Positions 33,861 to 43,417 of a stretch of DNA of 64,000 nt are shown in pieces (position 1 is the first letter of the stretch; each line of letters opens with the position of its first letter). The notes under the pieces are model-generated. The model saw only the letters and a list, made by a program, of their open reading frames with translations, was not told the origin of the DNA and did no database searches. The translations under genes were made by a program, and so were the position numbers. This stretch comes from Pseudomonas sp. GM41(2012) (GTDB lineage Bacteria; Pseudomonadota; Gammaproteobacteria; Pseudomonadales; Pseudomonadaceae), in assembly GCF_000282315.2 (NCBI RefSeq), contig NZ_AKJN02000006.1, positions 1,860,001 through 1,924,000 of the forward strand, in the 5' to 3' direction.

Positions 33861-34496
33861 ATGCCGCTGTCCAACATCCGCATCATCCATCAGGACGCCG
33901 CCGTACTGGTGGTGAACAAACCGACCCTGCTGCTCTCTGTCCCTGGCCGGGCTGATGACAACAAGGATTGCCTGATTACCCGCCTGCAAGAAAACGGCTA
34001 CCCGGAAGCGCGAATCGTCCATCGTCTGGACTGGGAAACCTCCGGCATTATTCTGTTGGCCCGTGATCCGGACACGCATCGCGAGCTGTCTCGGCAATTT
34101 CACGACCGCGAAACCGAAAAGGCCTACACCGCCCTGTGCTGGGGACAACCGGAACTGGACAGTGGCAGCATCGATCTGCCCTTGCGCTACGACCCGCCGA
34201 CCAAGCCACGCCATGTGGTGGACCATGAATTCGGCAAACATGCCCTGACCTTCTGGCGGGTATTGGAGCGTTGCGGCGACTGGTGTCGTGTCGAATTAAC
34301 ACCGATCACCGGCCGCTCCCATCAGTTGCGCGTGCACATGCTTTCCATCGGCCACCCACTGCTGGGTGACGGGCTGTATGCCCACGAGCAAGCACTGGCG
34401 GCCTGGCCACGACTCTGTTTGCACGCGAGCATGCTGAGCTTCACTCACCCGCAAAGCGGCGAACGCTTGCGCTTCGAGTGTCCTGCTCCTTTTTAA
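33861..34496 (+). CDS. RluA-family pseudouridine synthase
   Basis: 211 aa. The catalytic motif is HRLDWETSGIIL with Asp57; GRSHQLRVHMLSIGHPLLGD is the conserved C-terminal motif. There is no S4 domain, and the short length matches RluA, the dual enzyme for 23S rRNA U746 and tRNA U32. I did not assign the symbol because RluA-like paralogues of this size are common in Pseudomonas. Confidence 0.88.
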   Translation: MPLSNIRIIHQDAAVLVVNKPTLLLSVPGRADDNKDCLITRLQENGYPEARIVHRLDWETSGIILLARDPDTHRELSRQFHDRETEKAYTALCWGQPELDSGSIDLPLRYDPPTKPRHVVDHEFGKHALTFWRVLERCGDWCRVELTPITGRSHQLRVHMLSIGHPLLGDGLYAHEQALAAWPRLCLHASMLSFTHPQSGERLRFECPAPF

Positions 34497-34510
34497 GCAA
34501 TCGCCGAACT

Positions 34511-34543
34511 AAAAAACACCCTTCCATTGAAGGGTGTTTTTTT
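34511..34543 (+). terminator. Terminator after the RluA-family gene
   Basis: AACACCCTT / AAGGGTGTT stem with loop CCATTG and a TTTTTTT tail. Confidence 0.9.
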
Positions 34544-34599
34544 ATCTCTTGTTACAAATCGCCATGGAAATGACGTGAAAATATTGTCATGAATTTGTA

Positions 34600-35487
34600 A
34601 TGAAACGTAAAATGCCGGTACTTGATATCAGGCAGGAAGTCCTCGTGCTGAGCAACAAGACACTCAAAGACGACTACCCGTTCACCTTCTGCCTGTTCAA
34701 CACCACGCTACACCTTCTCGAGCAACCTTCAGCCGAAGCACAACAGGCGCTTGAACAGCTCATACACAAACGACGCGCCCACAAGCTCACCCGTGCAAGT
34801 GCGCCGCTTGCCTCCGGCGATACGCCGCTGTTTGCCAAGGTCCAGCCACTGAATACCCTGAAGGCAAAAGTGCGCGTGACCTTTGGCAAACCACAGCGCA
34901 ATGGTCGATTCGACTGGCCGCTGGAAGAATTGATCAATACGCTCGAAGCGCAGCGCCGTGGCGTACAAATGCCGCCGCTGCAAGGGTTCGGTTACACCAA
35001 GGACCGACTGGGGCTGACCCGGGAATTTTTCATTATCACGCGCCTGCTCGACGATCATATCGACGGCGTGCAATGGCTTAGACGCAACCCGGACAGCGTC
35101 GAAACATTCGTTCTCGACGCCTTCGAATTGCTGAGCTCCTTGTCGCGCAAAAACATCACGCACATGGATTTCTGGGCTGGCAACATCATGATCCCGCAAA
35201 CACCACAGACTTCGCTCAAAGCCATCGACTTTGAAAACTGCTTTGCCGGCCAGACAAACCATCAAAGCGAAACCCTGGGTTTTCAACTGGGCTACTTCTA
35301 TCGCCGGGACATCTACAAGCTCATCACCGAAGCGGCCTATGACCGACTGGTGGACGAGTACATTCGACAGATCCCGGGGATATCGAAGGAAAAATTCAAC
35401 GAGGTGTACCTCGCGAGCAAACATAAATATGTGGGCCGCAAGCAACGCCGCGAAGTGTTCCTCAATGGCAACCTGATCACCGGCTGA
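34600..35487 (+). CDS. InaA/Kdo-kinase-like protein kinase fold protein
   Basis: 295 aa. The catalytic loop THMDFWAGNIMI has Asp190 and Asn195, and the metal-binding AIDFEN has Asp210; a Lys-containing FAKVQPL strand may be the ATP-lysine. This HxDxxxxN...DFE pattern is typical of lipopolysaccharide-kinase InaA proteins. The start is uncertain: ATG 34600 lacks a ribosome-binding site, whereas ATG 34612 or GTG 34645 (behind GGAAG) are alternatives. It is flanked by a terminator and apeB. Substrate is unknown. Confidence 0.75.
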   Translation: MKRKMPVLDIRQEVLVLSNKTLKDDYPFTFCLFNTTLHLLEQPSAEAQQALEQLIHKRRAHKLTRASAPLASGDTPLFAKVQPLNTLKAKVRVTFGKPQRNGRFDWPLEELINTLEAQRRGVQMPPLQGFGYTKDRLGLTREFFIITRLLDDHIDGVQWLRRNPDSVETFVLDAFELLSSLSRKNITHMDFWAGNIMIPQTPQTSLKAIDFENCFAGQTNHQSETLGFQLGYFYRRDIYKLITEAAYDRLVDEYIRQIPGISKEKFNEVYLASKHKYVGRKQRREVFLNGNLITG

Positions 35488-35593
35488 CTCGTCCTCTTCG
35501 CCAATCGGCAGCTGACGTACGTCGAACGGCATTGTCTCTGCAATGCCGTGAGCCAATACGTTAAACTTGCGCCATTGCTGTCTGGAGCTACTT

Positions 35594-36883
35594 ATGCGCG
35601 AAGAGTTGAACCAAGGCCTGATCGATTTCCTCAAGGCCTCCCCTACCCCATTCCATGCCACCGCCAGCCTTGTTCAGCGCCTGGAAGCGGCGGGCTATCA
35701 ACGCCTTGACGAGCGCGAGCCATGGGCCACCGAAGCCAACGGTCGTTACTACGTCACCCGTAACGACTCGTCGATCGTCGCGTTCAAGATGGGCCGTCAT
35801 TCGCCCCTGCACGGCGGCATTCGCCTGGTTGGCGCGCACACCGACAGCCCGTGCCTGCGGGTCAAACCCCAGCCGGAACTGCAGCGCCAGGGCTTCTGGC
35901 AACTGGGCGTCGAAGTCTATGGCGGCGCACTGCTGGCACCATGGTTCGACCGTGACCTGTCCCTGGCCGGCCGCGTGACCTTCCGTCGTGACGGCAAGGT
36001 CGAGAGCCAGCTGGTCGACTTCAAGGCGCCAATCGCCATCATCCCGAACCTGGCCATTCACCTGAACCGTGAAGCCAACATGGGCTGGGCGATCAACGCC
36101 CAGACCGAACTGCCGCCGATCCTCGCGCAATTTGCCGGTGATGAGCGCGTGGACTTCCGCGCCGTGCTCACCGATCAACTCGCCCGCGAACATGGCTTGA
36201 ACGCCGACGTGGTGCTCGACTATGAGCTGAGTTTCTACGACACCCAAAACGCTGCGGTCATCGGCCTGCATGGCGACTTCATTGCCGGGGCGCGCCTGGA
36301 CAACCTGCTGTCGTGCTACGCCGGCCTGCAAGCCTTGCTGACTACCGAAACCGACGAAACCTGCGTACTGGTCTGCAACGATCACGAAGAAGTCGGTTCC
36401 TGCTCGGCCTGCGGCGCCGACGGCCCGATGCTGGAGCAGACGCTGCGTCGCCTGCTGCCTGAAGGCGATGAATTCGTGCGCACCATTCAGAAATCCCTGC
36501 TGGTCTCGGCTGACAACGCCCACGGCGTGCACCCCAACTACGCCGACAAGCACGATGCCAATCACGGCCCGAAACTCAACGCCGGCCCGGTGATCAAGGT
36601 CAACAGCAACCAGCGCTACGCCACCAACAGCGAAACTGCCGGGTTCTTCCGCCACCTGTGCATGGCCGAAGAAGTGCCGGTACAGAGCTTCGTGGTGCGC
36701 AGCGACATGGGTTGCGGCTCGACCATCGGCCCGATCACCGCCAGCCACCTGGGCGTGCGCACCGTCGACATCGGCCTGCCAACCTTTGCCATGCACTCGA
36801 TCCGCGAACTGTGCGGCAGCCATGACCTGGCGCACCTGGTCAAAGTGCTGAGCGCGTTTTACGCCTGCCGCGAACTGCCGTAA
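35594..36883 (+). CDS. apeB: M18-family aspartyl aminopeptidase
   Basis: 429 aa zinc aminopeptidase. Metal-binding stretches are [13 protein letters not shown] (His82, Asp84), [11 protein letters not shown] and [14 protein letters not shown]; the final ligand is in [12 protein letters not shown]18 enzymes remove N-terminal Asp/Glu in the cytoplasm and usually form dodecamers. ATG 35594 follows TGGAGC. Confidence 0.94.
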   Translation: MREELNQGLIDFLKASPTPFHATASLVQRLEAAGYQRLDEREPWATEANGRYYVTRNDSSIVAFKMGRHSPLHGGIRLVGAHTDSPCLRVKPQPELQRQGFWQLGVEVYGGALLAPWFDRDLSLAGRVTFRRDGKVESQLVDFKAPIAIIPNLAIHLNREANMGWAINAQTELPPILAQFAGDERVDFRAVLTDQLAREHGLNADVVLDYELSFYDTQNAAVIGLHGDFIAGARLDNLLSCYAGLQALLTTETDETCVLVCNDHEEVGSCSACGADGPMLEQTLRRLLPEGDEFVRTIQKSLLVSADNAHGVHPNYADKHDANHGPKLNAGPVIKVNSNQRYATNSETAGFFRHLCMAEEVPVQSFVVRSDMGCGSTIGPITASHLGVRTVDIGLPTFAMHSIRELCGSHDLAHLVKVLSAFYACRELP

Positions 36884-36887
36884 TCCG

Positions 36888-36955
36888 TGTAGGAGCATGG
36901 CTTGCCAGCGATGGCGATCTTAAGGACGCCATCGCTGGCAAGCCATGCTCCTACA
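36888..36955. repeat. REP/REPIN palindrome
   Basis: TGTAGGAGCATGGCTTGCCA GCGATGGCG and its reverse complement, with an ATCTTAAGGA centre. Confidence 0.9.
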
Positions 36956-37024
36956 GGTGTTTGCCACTGATCGCTCAAAAGCCACCTAGACTTTAACTAC
37001 CCCCCTTCGACAAGGCAGTCGCTC

Positions 37025-37201
37025 ATGATCTCGTTGTCTTCGTTTCACGCCATGCTGATTCCGATTCTTGCCGGAATGATCATGCTGGCAATCGGTTTCA
37101 ATTTTCGCGACAAGAACGTCGGCGTTTTCGCGATGTGGATCGGCATGCTGATGATCCTCGCCACCGTGGTTTTCAAGATCCTCGCCAAACTCAACGAATA
37201 A
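37025..37201 (+). CDS. Small two-helix membrane protein (58 aa)
   Basis: A 58-codon frame starts at ATG 37025 and ends at TAA 37201. It encodes two hydrophobic segments (MLIPILAGMIMLAIGFNF and FAMWIGMLMILATVVFKIL) joined by a charged RDKNVG turn. Both termini would face the same side. A purine-rich AAGGCAG lies before the start. It sits 78 bp before the mechanosensitive channel gene on the same strand. Function unknown. Confidence 0.7.
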   Translation: MISLSSFHAMLIPILAGMIMLAIGFNFRDKNVGVFAMWIGMLMILATVVFKILAKLNE

Positions 37202-37279
37202 ATCCTCGCCCCTGGCTCGCATTGATTTTGACGGGCTCGTACACTCGGTCGATCCGCTCATCCCGAGGTTGACCGCCTA

Positions 37280-39433
37280 GTGTTCGCTCGTCTTTTTGCC
37301 CTGCCGTGTTTATTCCTTGTCTGCCTCATGACGCTGCTGCCGATGGCACCCGCCCAGGCGGTCGGCTTGCCCAGCCTGCTCAACAGCTCGGCAAAACAGC
37401 CAGAGGCGCAAGAGCCCTTGGGACAATCCCTGGACGAAGTGATCAAGTCGCTGGAGAACGATCAGCAACGCACCAAACTGCTGGCAGATTTGAAGAAGCT
37501 GCGCGATGTCACCAAAAAGGCCCAGCCGATCACCGAAGTAGGCGTCCTGGGACTGATCGGTGGCACCCTGGCCAGTTTCGAAAAACAGTTTTCCGGAGCG
37601 GACAGCCCTCTCACTCGCTGGTCCGAAGAATTCAAACTGGCTGAGGATGAACTGACAGCGCTGGTGCTGCCGGCCAATGAATGGCTGCCGATCATCTTTG
37701 CCTTTGCCATGATCCTGATGCTCTGGAGCTTGCTGGCCGCGGCGTTGATCTGGGTCAGCCACCGGGTGCGGATGCGCTTCGGCCTGACCGAAGAACTGCC
37801 GCAGCACCCCAAGGCCCTGGACATGTTGCGCTTCGCCCTGCGCAAACTCGGGCCGTGGCTGATTGCGTTGGTCATGACGGTCTACATGAGCTACGCCCTG
37901 CCTTCGTCATTGGGCAAAAGCCTGGCCATGGTGCTGGCTTATGCGCTGGTGGTCGGCACCTGTTTCTCGGCAATCTGCGTGATCGCCTTTTCGCTGCTCG
38001 ACGGCCCACACCGTCACCGCGCCTTGTACATCCTGCGGCACCAAGCCTTTCGGCCGCTGTGGCTGATCGGCAGTTTCGCCGCCTTCGGTGAAGCCCTGAG
38101 CGATCCGCGACTGGTCGAAAGCCTTGGCAATCATCTGGCGCACACCGCCGCGACGGTCGCCAACGTACTGGCGGCGTTGTCCACGGGGCTGTTCATCCTG
38201 CGGTTCCGTCGCCCCATCGCCCACTTGATCCGCAACCAACCACTGTCCCGACGCCTGACCCGCCGCGCCCTCAGCGACACGATCGAGATTCTCGGGACCT
38301 TCTGGTACATGCCGGCGCTGGTGCTGGTGGGTATTTCGCTGTTCGCCACGTTCGTCTCGGCCGGCGATACCAGCACCGCGCTGCGTCAGTCGCTGATCTG
38401 CACCGTGCTGCTGGTGTTGTGCATGGTCATCAACGGCCTGGTGCGCCGCCATTCACTCAAACCACAGCGCAGCGTGAAGCGTCACGCACTGTATTCGGAT
38501 CGCCTGAAAAGCTTCTTCTACACACTCGCCCACTTGGTGGTGTGGCTGGCGTTCATCGAACTCGGCCTGCGGGTCTGGGGCATGTCGCTGATCCGCTTCA
38601 CCGAAGGCGAAGGCCATGAAGTCAGCGTCAAACTGTTCAGCCTCGGCGGCACGCTGATTTTTGCCTGGCTGATCTGGATTCTCAGCGACACTGCCGTGCA
38701 CCACGCCCTCACCCGCTCTCGCAAAGGCCTGGCGAATGCCCGCGCGCAGACGATGATGCCGTTGATACGCAACGTCTTGTTCGTCGCGATTTTCATCATT
38801 GCGCTGATCGTCGCCCTGGCAAACATGGGCATGAACGTCACGCCATTGCTGGCCGGTGCCGGCGTGATCGGTCTGGCCATCGGTTTCGGCGCACAGTCGC
38901 TGGTGGCGGACCTGATCACCGGGCTGTTCATCATCATCGAAGACTCGCTGGCCATCGACGACTACGTGGATGTTGGCGGCCACCTGGGCACCGTCGAAGG
39001 GCTGACCATTCGTACCGTGCGCCTGCGGGACATTGACGGCATCGTCCACACCATTCCGTTCAGCGAAATCAAAAGCATCAAGAACTACTCCCGGGAATTC
39101 GGCTACGCGATTTTCCGGGTGGCGATACCTTCCAACATGGACATCGACAACGCGATCAAACTGATGCGCGACGTCGGCCAGAAGATGCGCACCGACCCAC
39201 TGCAACGGCGCAACATCTGGTCGCCACTGGAGATTCAGGGTGTCGAGAGTTTCGAGTCAGGCAACGCGATTCTTCGCGCCCGGTTCAAGACCGCGCCGAT
39301 CAAGCAATGGGAAGTGTCCCGAGCGTTCAACCTGTCACTCAAGCGACACCTGGACGAAGCCGGACTCGACCTGGCGACGCCACGCATGAGCGTGCAGGTG
39401 ATCACGGCAGGTGGCGGCTCAGTAGTGGAATAA
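37280..39433 (+). CDS. Large MscS-family mechanosensitive channel (YbiO-like)
   Basis: 717 aa. A signal peptide (LFLVCLMTLLPMAPAQA) precedes a periplasmic stretch with a coiled segment (about 45-105) and about ten membrane helices. The pore-lining TM3 and beta domain are NVTPLLAGAGVIGLAIGFGA, QSLVADLITGLFIIIEDSLA and IDDYVDVGGHLGTVEG. It is a member of the larger MscS homologues that open on hypo-osmotic shock. The start is GTG 37280. Confidence 0.9.
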   Translation: MFARLFALPCLFLVCLMTLLPMAPAQAVGLPSLLNSSAKQPEAQEPLGQSLDEVIKSLENDQQRTKLLADLKKLRDVTKKAQPITEVGVLGLIGGTLASFEKQFSGADSPLTRWSEEFKLAEDELTALVLPANEWLPIIFAFAMILMLWSLLAAALIWVSHRVRMRFGLTEELPQHPKALDMLRFALRKLGPWLIALVMTVYMSYALPSSLGKSLAMVLAYALVVGTCFSAICVIAFSLLDGPHRHRALYILRHQAFRPLWLIGSFAAFGEALSDPRLVESLGNHLAHTAATVANVLAALSTGLFILRFRRPIAHLIRNQPLSRRLTRRALSDTIEILGTFWYMPALVLVGISLFATFVSAGDTSTALRQSLICTVLLVLCMVINGLVRRHSLKPQRSVKRHALYSDRLKSFFYTLAHLVVWLAFIELGLRVWGMSLIRFTEGEGHEVSVKLFSLGGTLIFAWLIWILSDTAVHHALTRSRKGLANARAQTMMPLIRNVLFVAIFIIALIVALANMGMNVTPLLAGAGVIGLAIGFGAQSLVADLITGLFIIIEDSLAIDDYVDVGGHLGTVEGLTIRTVRLRDIDGIVHTIPFSEIKSIKNYSREFGYAIFRVAIPSNMDIDNAIKLMRDVGQKMRTDPLQRRNIWSPLEIQGVESFESGNAILRARFKTAPIKQWEVSRAFNLSLKRHLDEAGLDLATPRMSVQVITAGGGSVVE

Positions 39434-39454
39434 CCCTGTAGCAACTGGCAGGCA

Positions 39455-39487
39455 AAAAAAATCCCCGAACCAGTCGGGGATTTTTTA
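39455..39487. terminator. Bidirectional terminator between mscS-like gene and deaD
   Basis: AAAATCCCCGA / TCGGGGATTTTTT stem with A and T runs on both sides. Confidence 0.85.
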
Positions 39488-39514
39488 TGTTCGATCAATC
39501 AGCCCGAGAGCGGA

Positions 39515-41188
39515 TCAATCTTCGCGATAGCGACGCAGCTTCAACTGCTTACCAGCAACGCGAGTGTCCTTCAGCTTGGTCAGCAGACGCTCCAGACCAT
39601 CTTCCGGCAGCTCAACGAGGCTGAAGCTGTCACGCACCTGGATGCGACCGATTGCTTCGCGAGCCAGACCACCCTCATTGAGGATAGCGCCCAGCAGGTT
39701 CTTGGCAGCGATACCATCACGCGCACCCAGCGCGGTACGGCAACGAGCACGACCTTCGGCCAATGGAACCGGAGCACGACGCTCACGATCACCACGGTCC
39801 GGACGATCACCGGTACGCTCTGGACGATCGCCACGCGGTGCGTTGTTCGGCACCAGTGGACGTTCTTTCTCGATGGCTGCCAGGGTCAACGCCTGAGCAT
39901 TGGTTGCCTTGCGCAGCAGAGCAGCGGCCAGTGCACGTGGGGTGCAACCGATGTCGGCGGTCAGGCGATCCAGCAGATCACCGTGGGTCGATTCGGCATC
40001 AGCCACCAGCGGCGACAGGCTGTTGGTCAGTTTCTTGATGCGGGCATCGAGAACAGCCTGAGCGTCCGGCAGGCGAACTTCGGCAACTTTCTGACCGGTT
40101 ACACGCTCGATCACTTGCAGCATGCGGCGCTCACGTGGAGTCACCAGCAGCAGTGCACGACCTTCGCGACCGGCACGGCCAGTACGGCCGATACGGTGAA
40201 CGTAGGACTCTGGATCGTACGGCATGTCAACGTTGAACACGTGAGTGATGCGCGGAACGTCCAGACCACGAGCAGCAACGTCGGTCGCCACAACGATGTC
40301 CAGACGGCCATCCTTGAGGGATTCGATCACGCGCTCACGTTGGTTCTGAGCAATGTCACCGTTCAGCGCAGCGGCTTTGTAGCCTTTGGCTTCCAGGGCA
40401 CTGGCCAGGTCCAGGGTCGCTTGCTTGGTGCGCACGAACATGATCAGGGCATCGAAGTCTTCAACTTCCAGCAGGCTCAATACAGCCGAGGTCTTCTGGT
40501 CAGCGTGAACCAACAGGTGAGCCTGTTCGATCGCGGTAACGGTCTGAGTCTTGGTCTGGATCTTCACGTGTTGCGGATCGCGCAGATGGCGCTCGGCAAT
40601 GGCACGGATCGACTGCGGCAAGGTAGCCGAGAACAATACGGTCTGACGGGTTGGAGGCAAGGCCTTGAAGATAACTTCGAGGTCGTCCATGAAACCCAGT
40701 TTGAGCATTTCGTCCGCTTCGTCGAGAACCAGGTGGTTCACGGTCGACAGAACTTTTTCGTCGCGACGCAGGTGGTCGCACAGACGACCCGGAGTGGCGA
40801 CAACGATCTGTGCGCCATTACGGATTGCTTTCAGTTGTGGACCCATAGGGGCGCCGCCGTAAACGGCCACAACGGTAACGCCCGGCATTTGCTTGGCGTA
40901 GGTTTCGAAAGCGGTTGCTACTTGCAGCGCCAACTCACGGGTTGGCGCCAGGATCAGGGCTTGCGGCTCGCGCTTAGCAGGATCGATGCGATGCAGGATC
41001 GGCAGGGCGAACGCAGCGGTTTTACCCGTACCGGTTTGCGCCTGACCAATCATGTCGTGACCGGCCATGATGATCGGGATCGATTGCTGCTGAATAGCCG
41101 AAGGTTCTTCGTAGCCAGTCGCGATGACGGCTGCAAGAATATTCGGATTAAGATTAAAAGCGGCGAAGCCGCCGGTTTCCTGGGTCAT
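39515..41188 (-). CDS. deaD: DEAD-box RNA helicase DeaD/CsdA
   Basis: 557 aa. Helicase motifs: Q motif region FNLNPNILAAVIATGYEEPS, Walker A AQTGTGKT (50-57), DEAD (156-159), SAT, and HRIGRTGRAGR. The C-terminal part carries an Arg/Asp/Gly-rich linker (RGDRPERTGDRPDRGDRERR) and a DbpA-type RNA-binding domain. The protein remodels RNA in ribosome assembly and in the cold. ATG 41188 matches the family start. Confidence 0.94.
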   Translation of the reverse strand: MTQETGGFAAFNLNPNILAAVIATGYEEPSAIQQQSIPIIMAGHDMIGQAQTGTGKTAAFALPILHRIDPAKREPQALILAPTRELALQVATAFETYAKQMPGVTVVAVYGGAPMGPQLKAIRNGAQIVVATPGRLCDHLRRDEKVLSTVNHLVLDEADEMLKLGFMDDLEVIFKALPPTRQTVLFSATLPQSIRAIAERHLRDPQHVKIQTKTQTVTAIEQAHLLVHADQKTSAVLSLLEVEDFDALIMFVRTKQATLDLASALEAKGYKAAALNGDIAQNQRERVIESLKDGRLDIVVATDVAARGLDVPRITHVFNVDMPYDPESYVHRIGRTGRAGREGRALLLVTPRERRMLQVIERVTGQKVAEVRLPDAQAVLDARIKKLTNSLSPLVADAESTHGDLLDRLTADIGCTPRALAAALLRKATNAQALTLAAIEKERPLVPNNAPRGDRPERTGDRPDRGDRERRAPVPLAEGRARCRTALGARDGIAAKNLLGAILNEGGLAREAIGRIQVRDSFSLVELPEDGLERLLTKLKDTRVAGKQLKLRRYRED

Positions 41189-41609
41189 GGGTCTGCCTCT
41201 AAGTGCATCCGCAAAGACCCATGCTCCAAAGCTGCGCATGCCGTGTAAGACTCAAGAGTCGCCCTGGCTGCTTTGTCGGCGGGGATTTGCGAAAACGAAT
41301 GAATGAAAAAGATTCGTCAAGGGAGAGTCCGCTGTGCGGACGTGCAGCCGAAGCTGACTTCGGGGAATTGCGCTACCTAAACGCGGCCCGGTTAAAGGCC
41401 GGCGCGCACTATACCGGAATTCGCTCAAAAAGGGAGCTTTATTTGTCGGAAAACTGCCGCGTACAGCGTTCTGTCACACGCTTTGCAGACAATCGGGCAA
41501 CAGTCTATTTTTCAAAGGCCCAGCCCTGCTGACGATCGCGCTAAAACGGTTCACCCTTGTGACGCAGACCTGCCGTCTGACACATCCTTCCCGCCCGAGG
41601 AAATGCACC
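41189..41609 (-). promoter_or_regulatory. Long deaD leader with candidate -10 and hairpins
   Basis: The 421-bp gap has no gene. A minus-strand TATAGT -10 (complement of 41408-41413) would give a leader of about 210 nt. It contains GTCCGC-TGT-GCGGAC and CCGAA-GCTGAC-TTCGG hairpins (about 41326-41360). A long structured leader is usual for cold-shock helicase genes. No convincing -35 was found. Confidence 0.35.
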
Positions 41610-42401
41610 ATGAATCAGCCCTGCTCCAGTCGTGTGAGCCGTGAACGGCACGGTCATGTCCTGATGATCGGCCTGGATCGGGTGGCCAAACGCAACGCCT
41701 TCGATCTCGACCTGCTCAATGAACTGAGCCTGGCCTATGGCGAGTTCGAGGCCGACAGCGAAGCGCGGGTGGCGGTGGTGTTCGGCCATGGTGAGCATTT
41801 CACCGCAGGGCTCGACCTGGTCAGCGCCAGCGCGGCCCTGGCTGACGGCTGGCAGGCACCGCCCGGCGGCTGCGATCCGTGGGGGGTGTTCGCCGGCCCC
41901 AGGGTGAGCAAACCGGTGATTGTCGCCGCGCAAGGCTACTGCCTGACCATCGGTATCGAATTGATGCTGGCCGCCGATATCAACCTGTGCGCCAGCAATA
42001 CCCGCTTCGCCCAGAAAGAAGTGCAACGCGGGCTCTTCCCGTTCGGCGGTGCCACGTTGCGCCTGCATCAGGTCGCTGGCTGGGGCAATGCCATGCGCTG
42101 GCTGCTGACCGGCGATGAGTTCGATGCCCATGAGGCGTTGCACCTGGGGTTGGTGCAGGAAGTCATGGCCAGCGAGGACCTGCTGCCACGGGCGATGGAG
42201 TTGGCTGAGCGGATTGCCCGGCAGGCGCCGCTTGGGGTTCAGGCGACGTTGATGTCTGCGAGGCAGGCGCGTTATGAAGGGGAAACAGCGGCGGCTCAGG
42301 CATTGCCGCCGATGGTGAAGAAGTTGCTGACCAGTGAGGATGCCAAGGAAGGCGTGCGGTCGATGATCGAGAAGCGACCCGGCGTGTTCAAAGGGGTTTG
42401 A
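41610..42401 (+). CDS. Enoyl-CoA hydratase/isomerase (crotonase) family protein
   Basis: 263 aa. The crotonase oxyanion segments are EHFTAGLDLVSAS and AAQGYCLTIGIELMLAADIN. The second acidic catalytic Glu is probably in QKEVQRGLFPFGGATLRL. Such enzymes hydrate or isomerise acyl-CoA double bonds. It stands alone, opposite to deaD. ATG 41610 follows GAGGAAATG. Confidence 0.9.
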   Translation: MNQPCSSRVSRERHGHVLMIGLDRVAKRNAFDLDLLNELSLAYGEFEADSEARVAVVFGHGEHFTAGLDLVSASAALADGWQAPPGGCDPWGVFAGPRVSKPVIVAAQGYCLTIGIELMLAADINLCASNTRFAQKEVQRGLFPFGGATLRLHQVAGWGNAMRWLLTGDEFDAHEALHLGLVQEVMASEDLLPRAMELAERIARQAPLGVQATLMSARQARYEGETAAAQALPPMVKKLLTSEDAKEGVRSMIEKRPGVFKGV

Positions 42402-42420
42402 GGGATGTATTGGCTGTAAG

Positions 42421-42497
42421 GACCTCTTCGCGAGCAAGCCCGCTCCCATAGGGGAATGCATTTCAAATGTGGGAGCGGGCTTGCCCGCGATGAGGCC
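42421..42497. repeat. REP/REPIN palindrome
   Basis: CTTCGCGAGCAAGCCCGCTC CCAT and ATGTGGGAGCGGGCTTGCCC GCGATGAGG around GGGGAATGCATTTCAA. Confidence 0.9.
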
Positions 42498-42512
42498 CTC
42501 ACAGACGCCGAC

Positions 42513-43268
42513 TTAGGTCGCCGGGCGGATTGCCTTGATCAACGACTGCAACGAATACCCCAACCTCGGCGCCAGCCCTTCGGCGCGGGCGATCAAGCCG
42601 TCCATGTCCAGTTCCTGATCCAGCTCCGAAGGCACGAGCAGAATCACATTGCCCTCCTTCACCGGCAGTTCCCAGTAATGCCGGTGATAGAGCCCGCGAA
42701 ACAATGCGGCGCCCAACGGCTTGCCATCGTCGGTGGCCCACTGATTGATCACCAACCAACCACCCGGGTTCAGGCGTTTCTGACAGTTTTCCAGGAAACT
42801 CCACGCCAGATGCCCGACACCCGGCCCGACATCGGTATAAAGGTCGACAAAAATCAGATCCGCCGGCTCAGCGGTATCGAGCAGTTCCAGCGCATCGCCC
42901 ACCCGGATATACAGCCGCGGATCGTCATCCAGCCCAAGGTATTCAATGGCCAGGCGCGGCACGTCGGGGCGCAGCTCGATGGCTTCGACGTCTTCCAGCG
43001 GCAAGAACTTGAGGCAAGCCTGGGTCAAGGTGCCGGCACCGAGGCCGAGGAACAGCGCGCTTTCCGGCTGCTCGTGGCACAACGCGCCAATCAGCATGGC
43101 CCGGGTGTAATCGTATTCGAGCCAGCTCGGGTCAGCCGTGAACACGCAGCTCTGTTCGATGGCATCACCGAACTCGAGAAAACGGTAATCGGCCACTTCC
43201 AGCACGCGAATCACGCCGAACTCATCCTGTACCTCGGCGAGCAGATGCTCGACGCGCTCCTCAGTCAT
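42513..43268 (-). CDS. Spermidine synthase-like methyltransferase-fold protein
   Basis: 251 aa. The nucleotide-binding loop is ALFLGLGAGTLTQACLKFLP, with DVEAIELRPDV and DLIFVDLYTDVGPG as the following motifs, as in spermine/spermidine synthase families. The polyamine-site DGxxQ box is not evident, so this is likely a SpeE-like aminopropyltransferase or methyltransferase of unknown substrate. Confidence 0.78.
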   Translation of the reverse strand: MTEERVEHLLAEVQDEFGVIRVLEVADYRFLEFGDAIEQSCVFTADPSWLEYDYTRAMLIGALCHEQPESALFLGLGAGTLTQACLKFLPLEDVEAIELRPDVPRLAIEYLGLDDDPRLYIRVGDALELLDTAEPADLIFVDLYTDVGPGVGHLAWSFLENCQKRLNPGGWLVINQWATDDGKPLGAALFRGLYHRHYWELPVKEGNVILLVPSELDQELDMDGLIARAEGLAPRLGYSLQSLIKAIRPAT

Positions 43269-43417
43269 TTCGTCTCCTGATCGTTACCGGGCCCGGCAAC
43301 GCAATAAACCGCAGGGTTGAAGCGGCAAAAGCGCGATTGTCCGCGAAGCGACGGGAACAGGTCACGCACTAATTGCTGATAACATGACAGTCCGAGCGTA
43401 AAACACTAGAGACCGTG

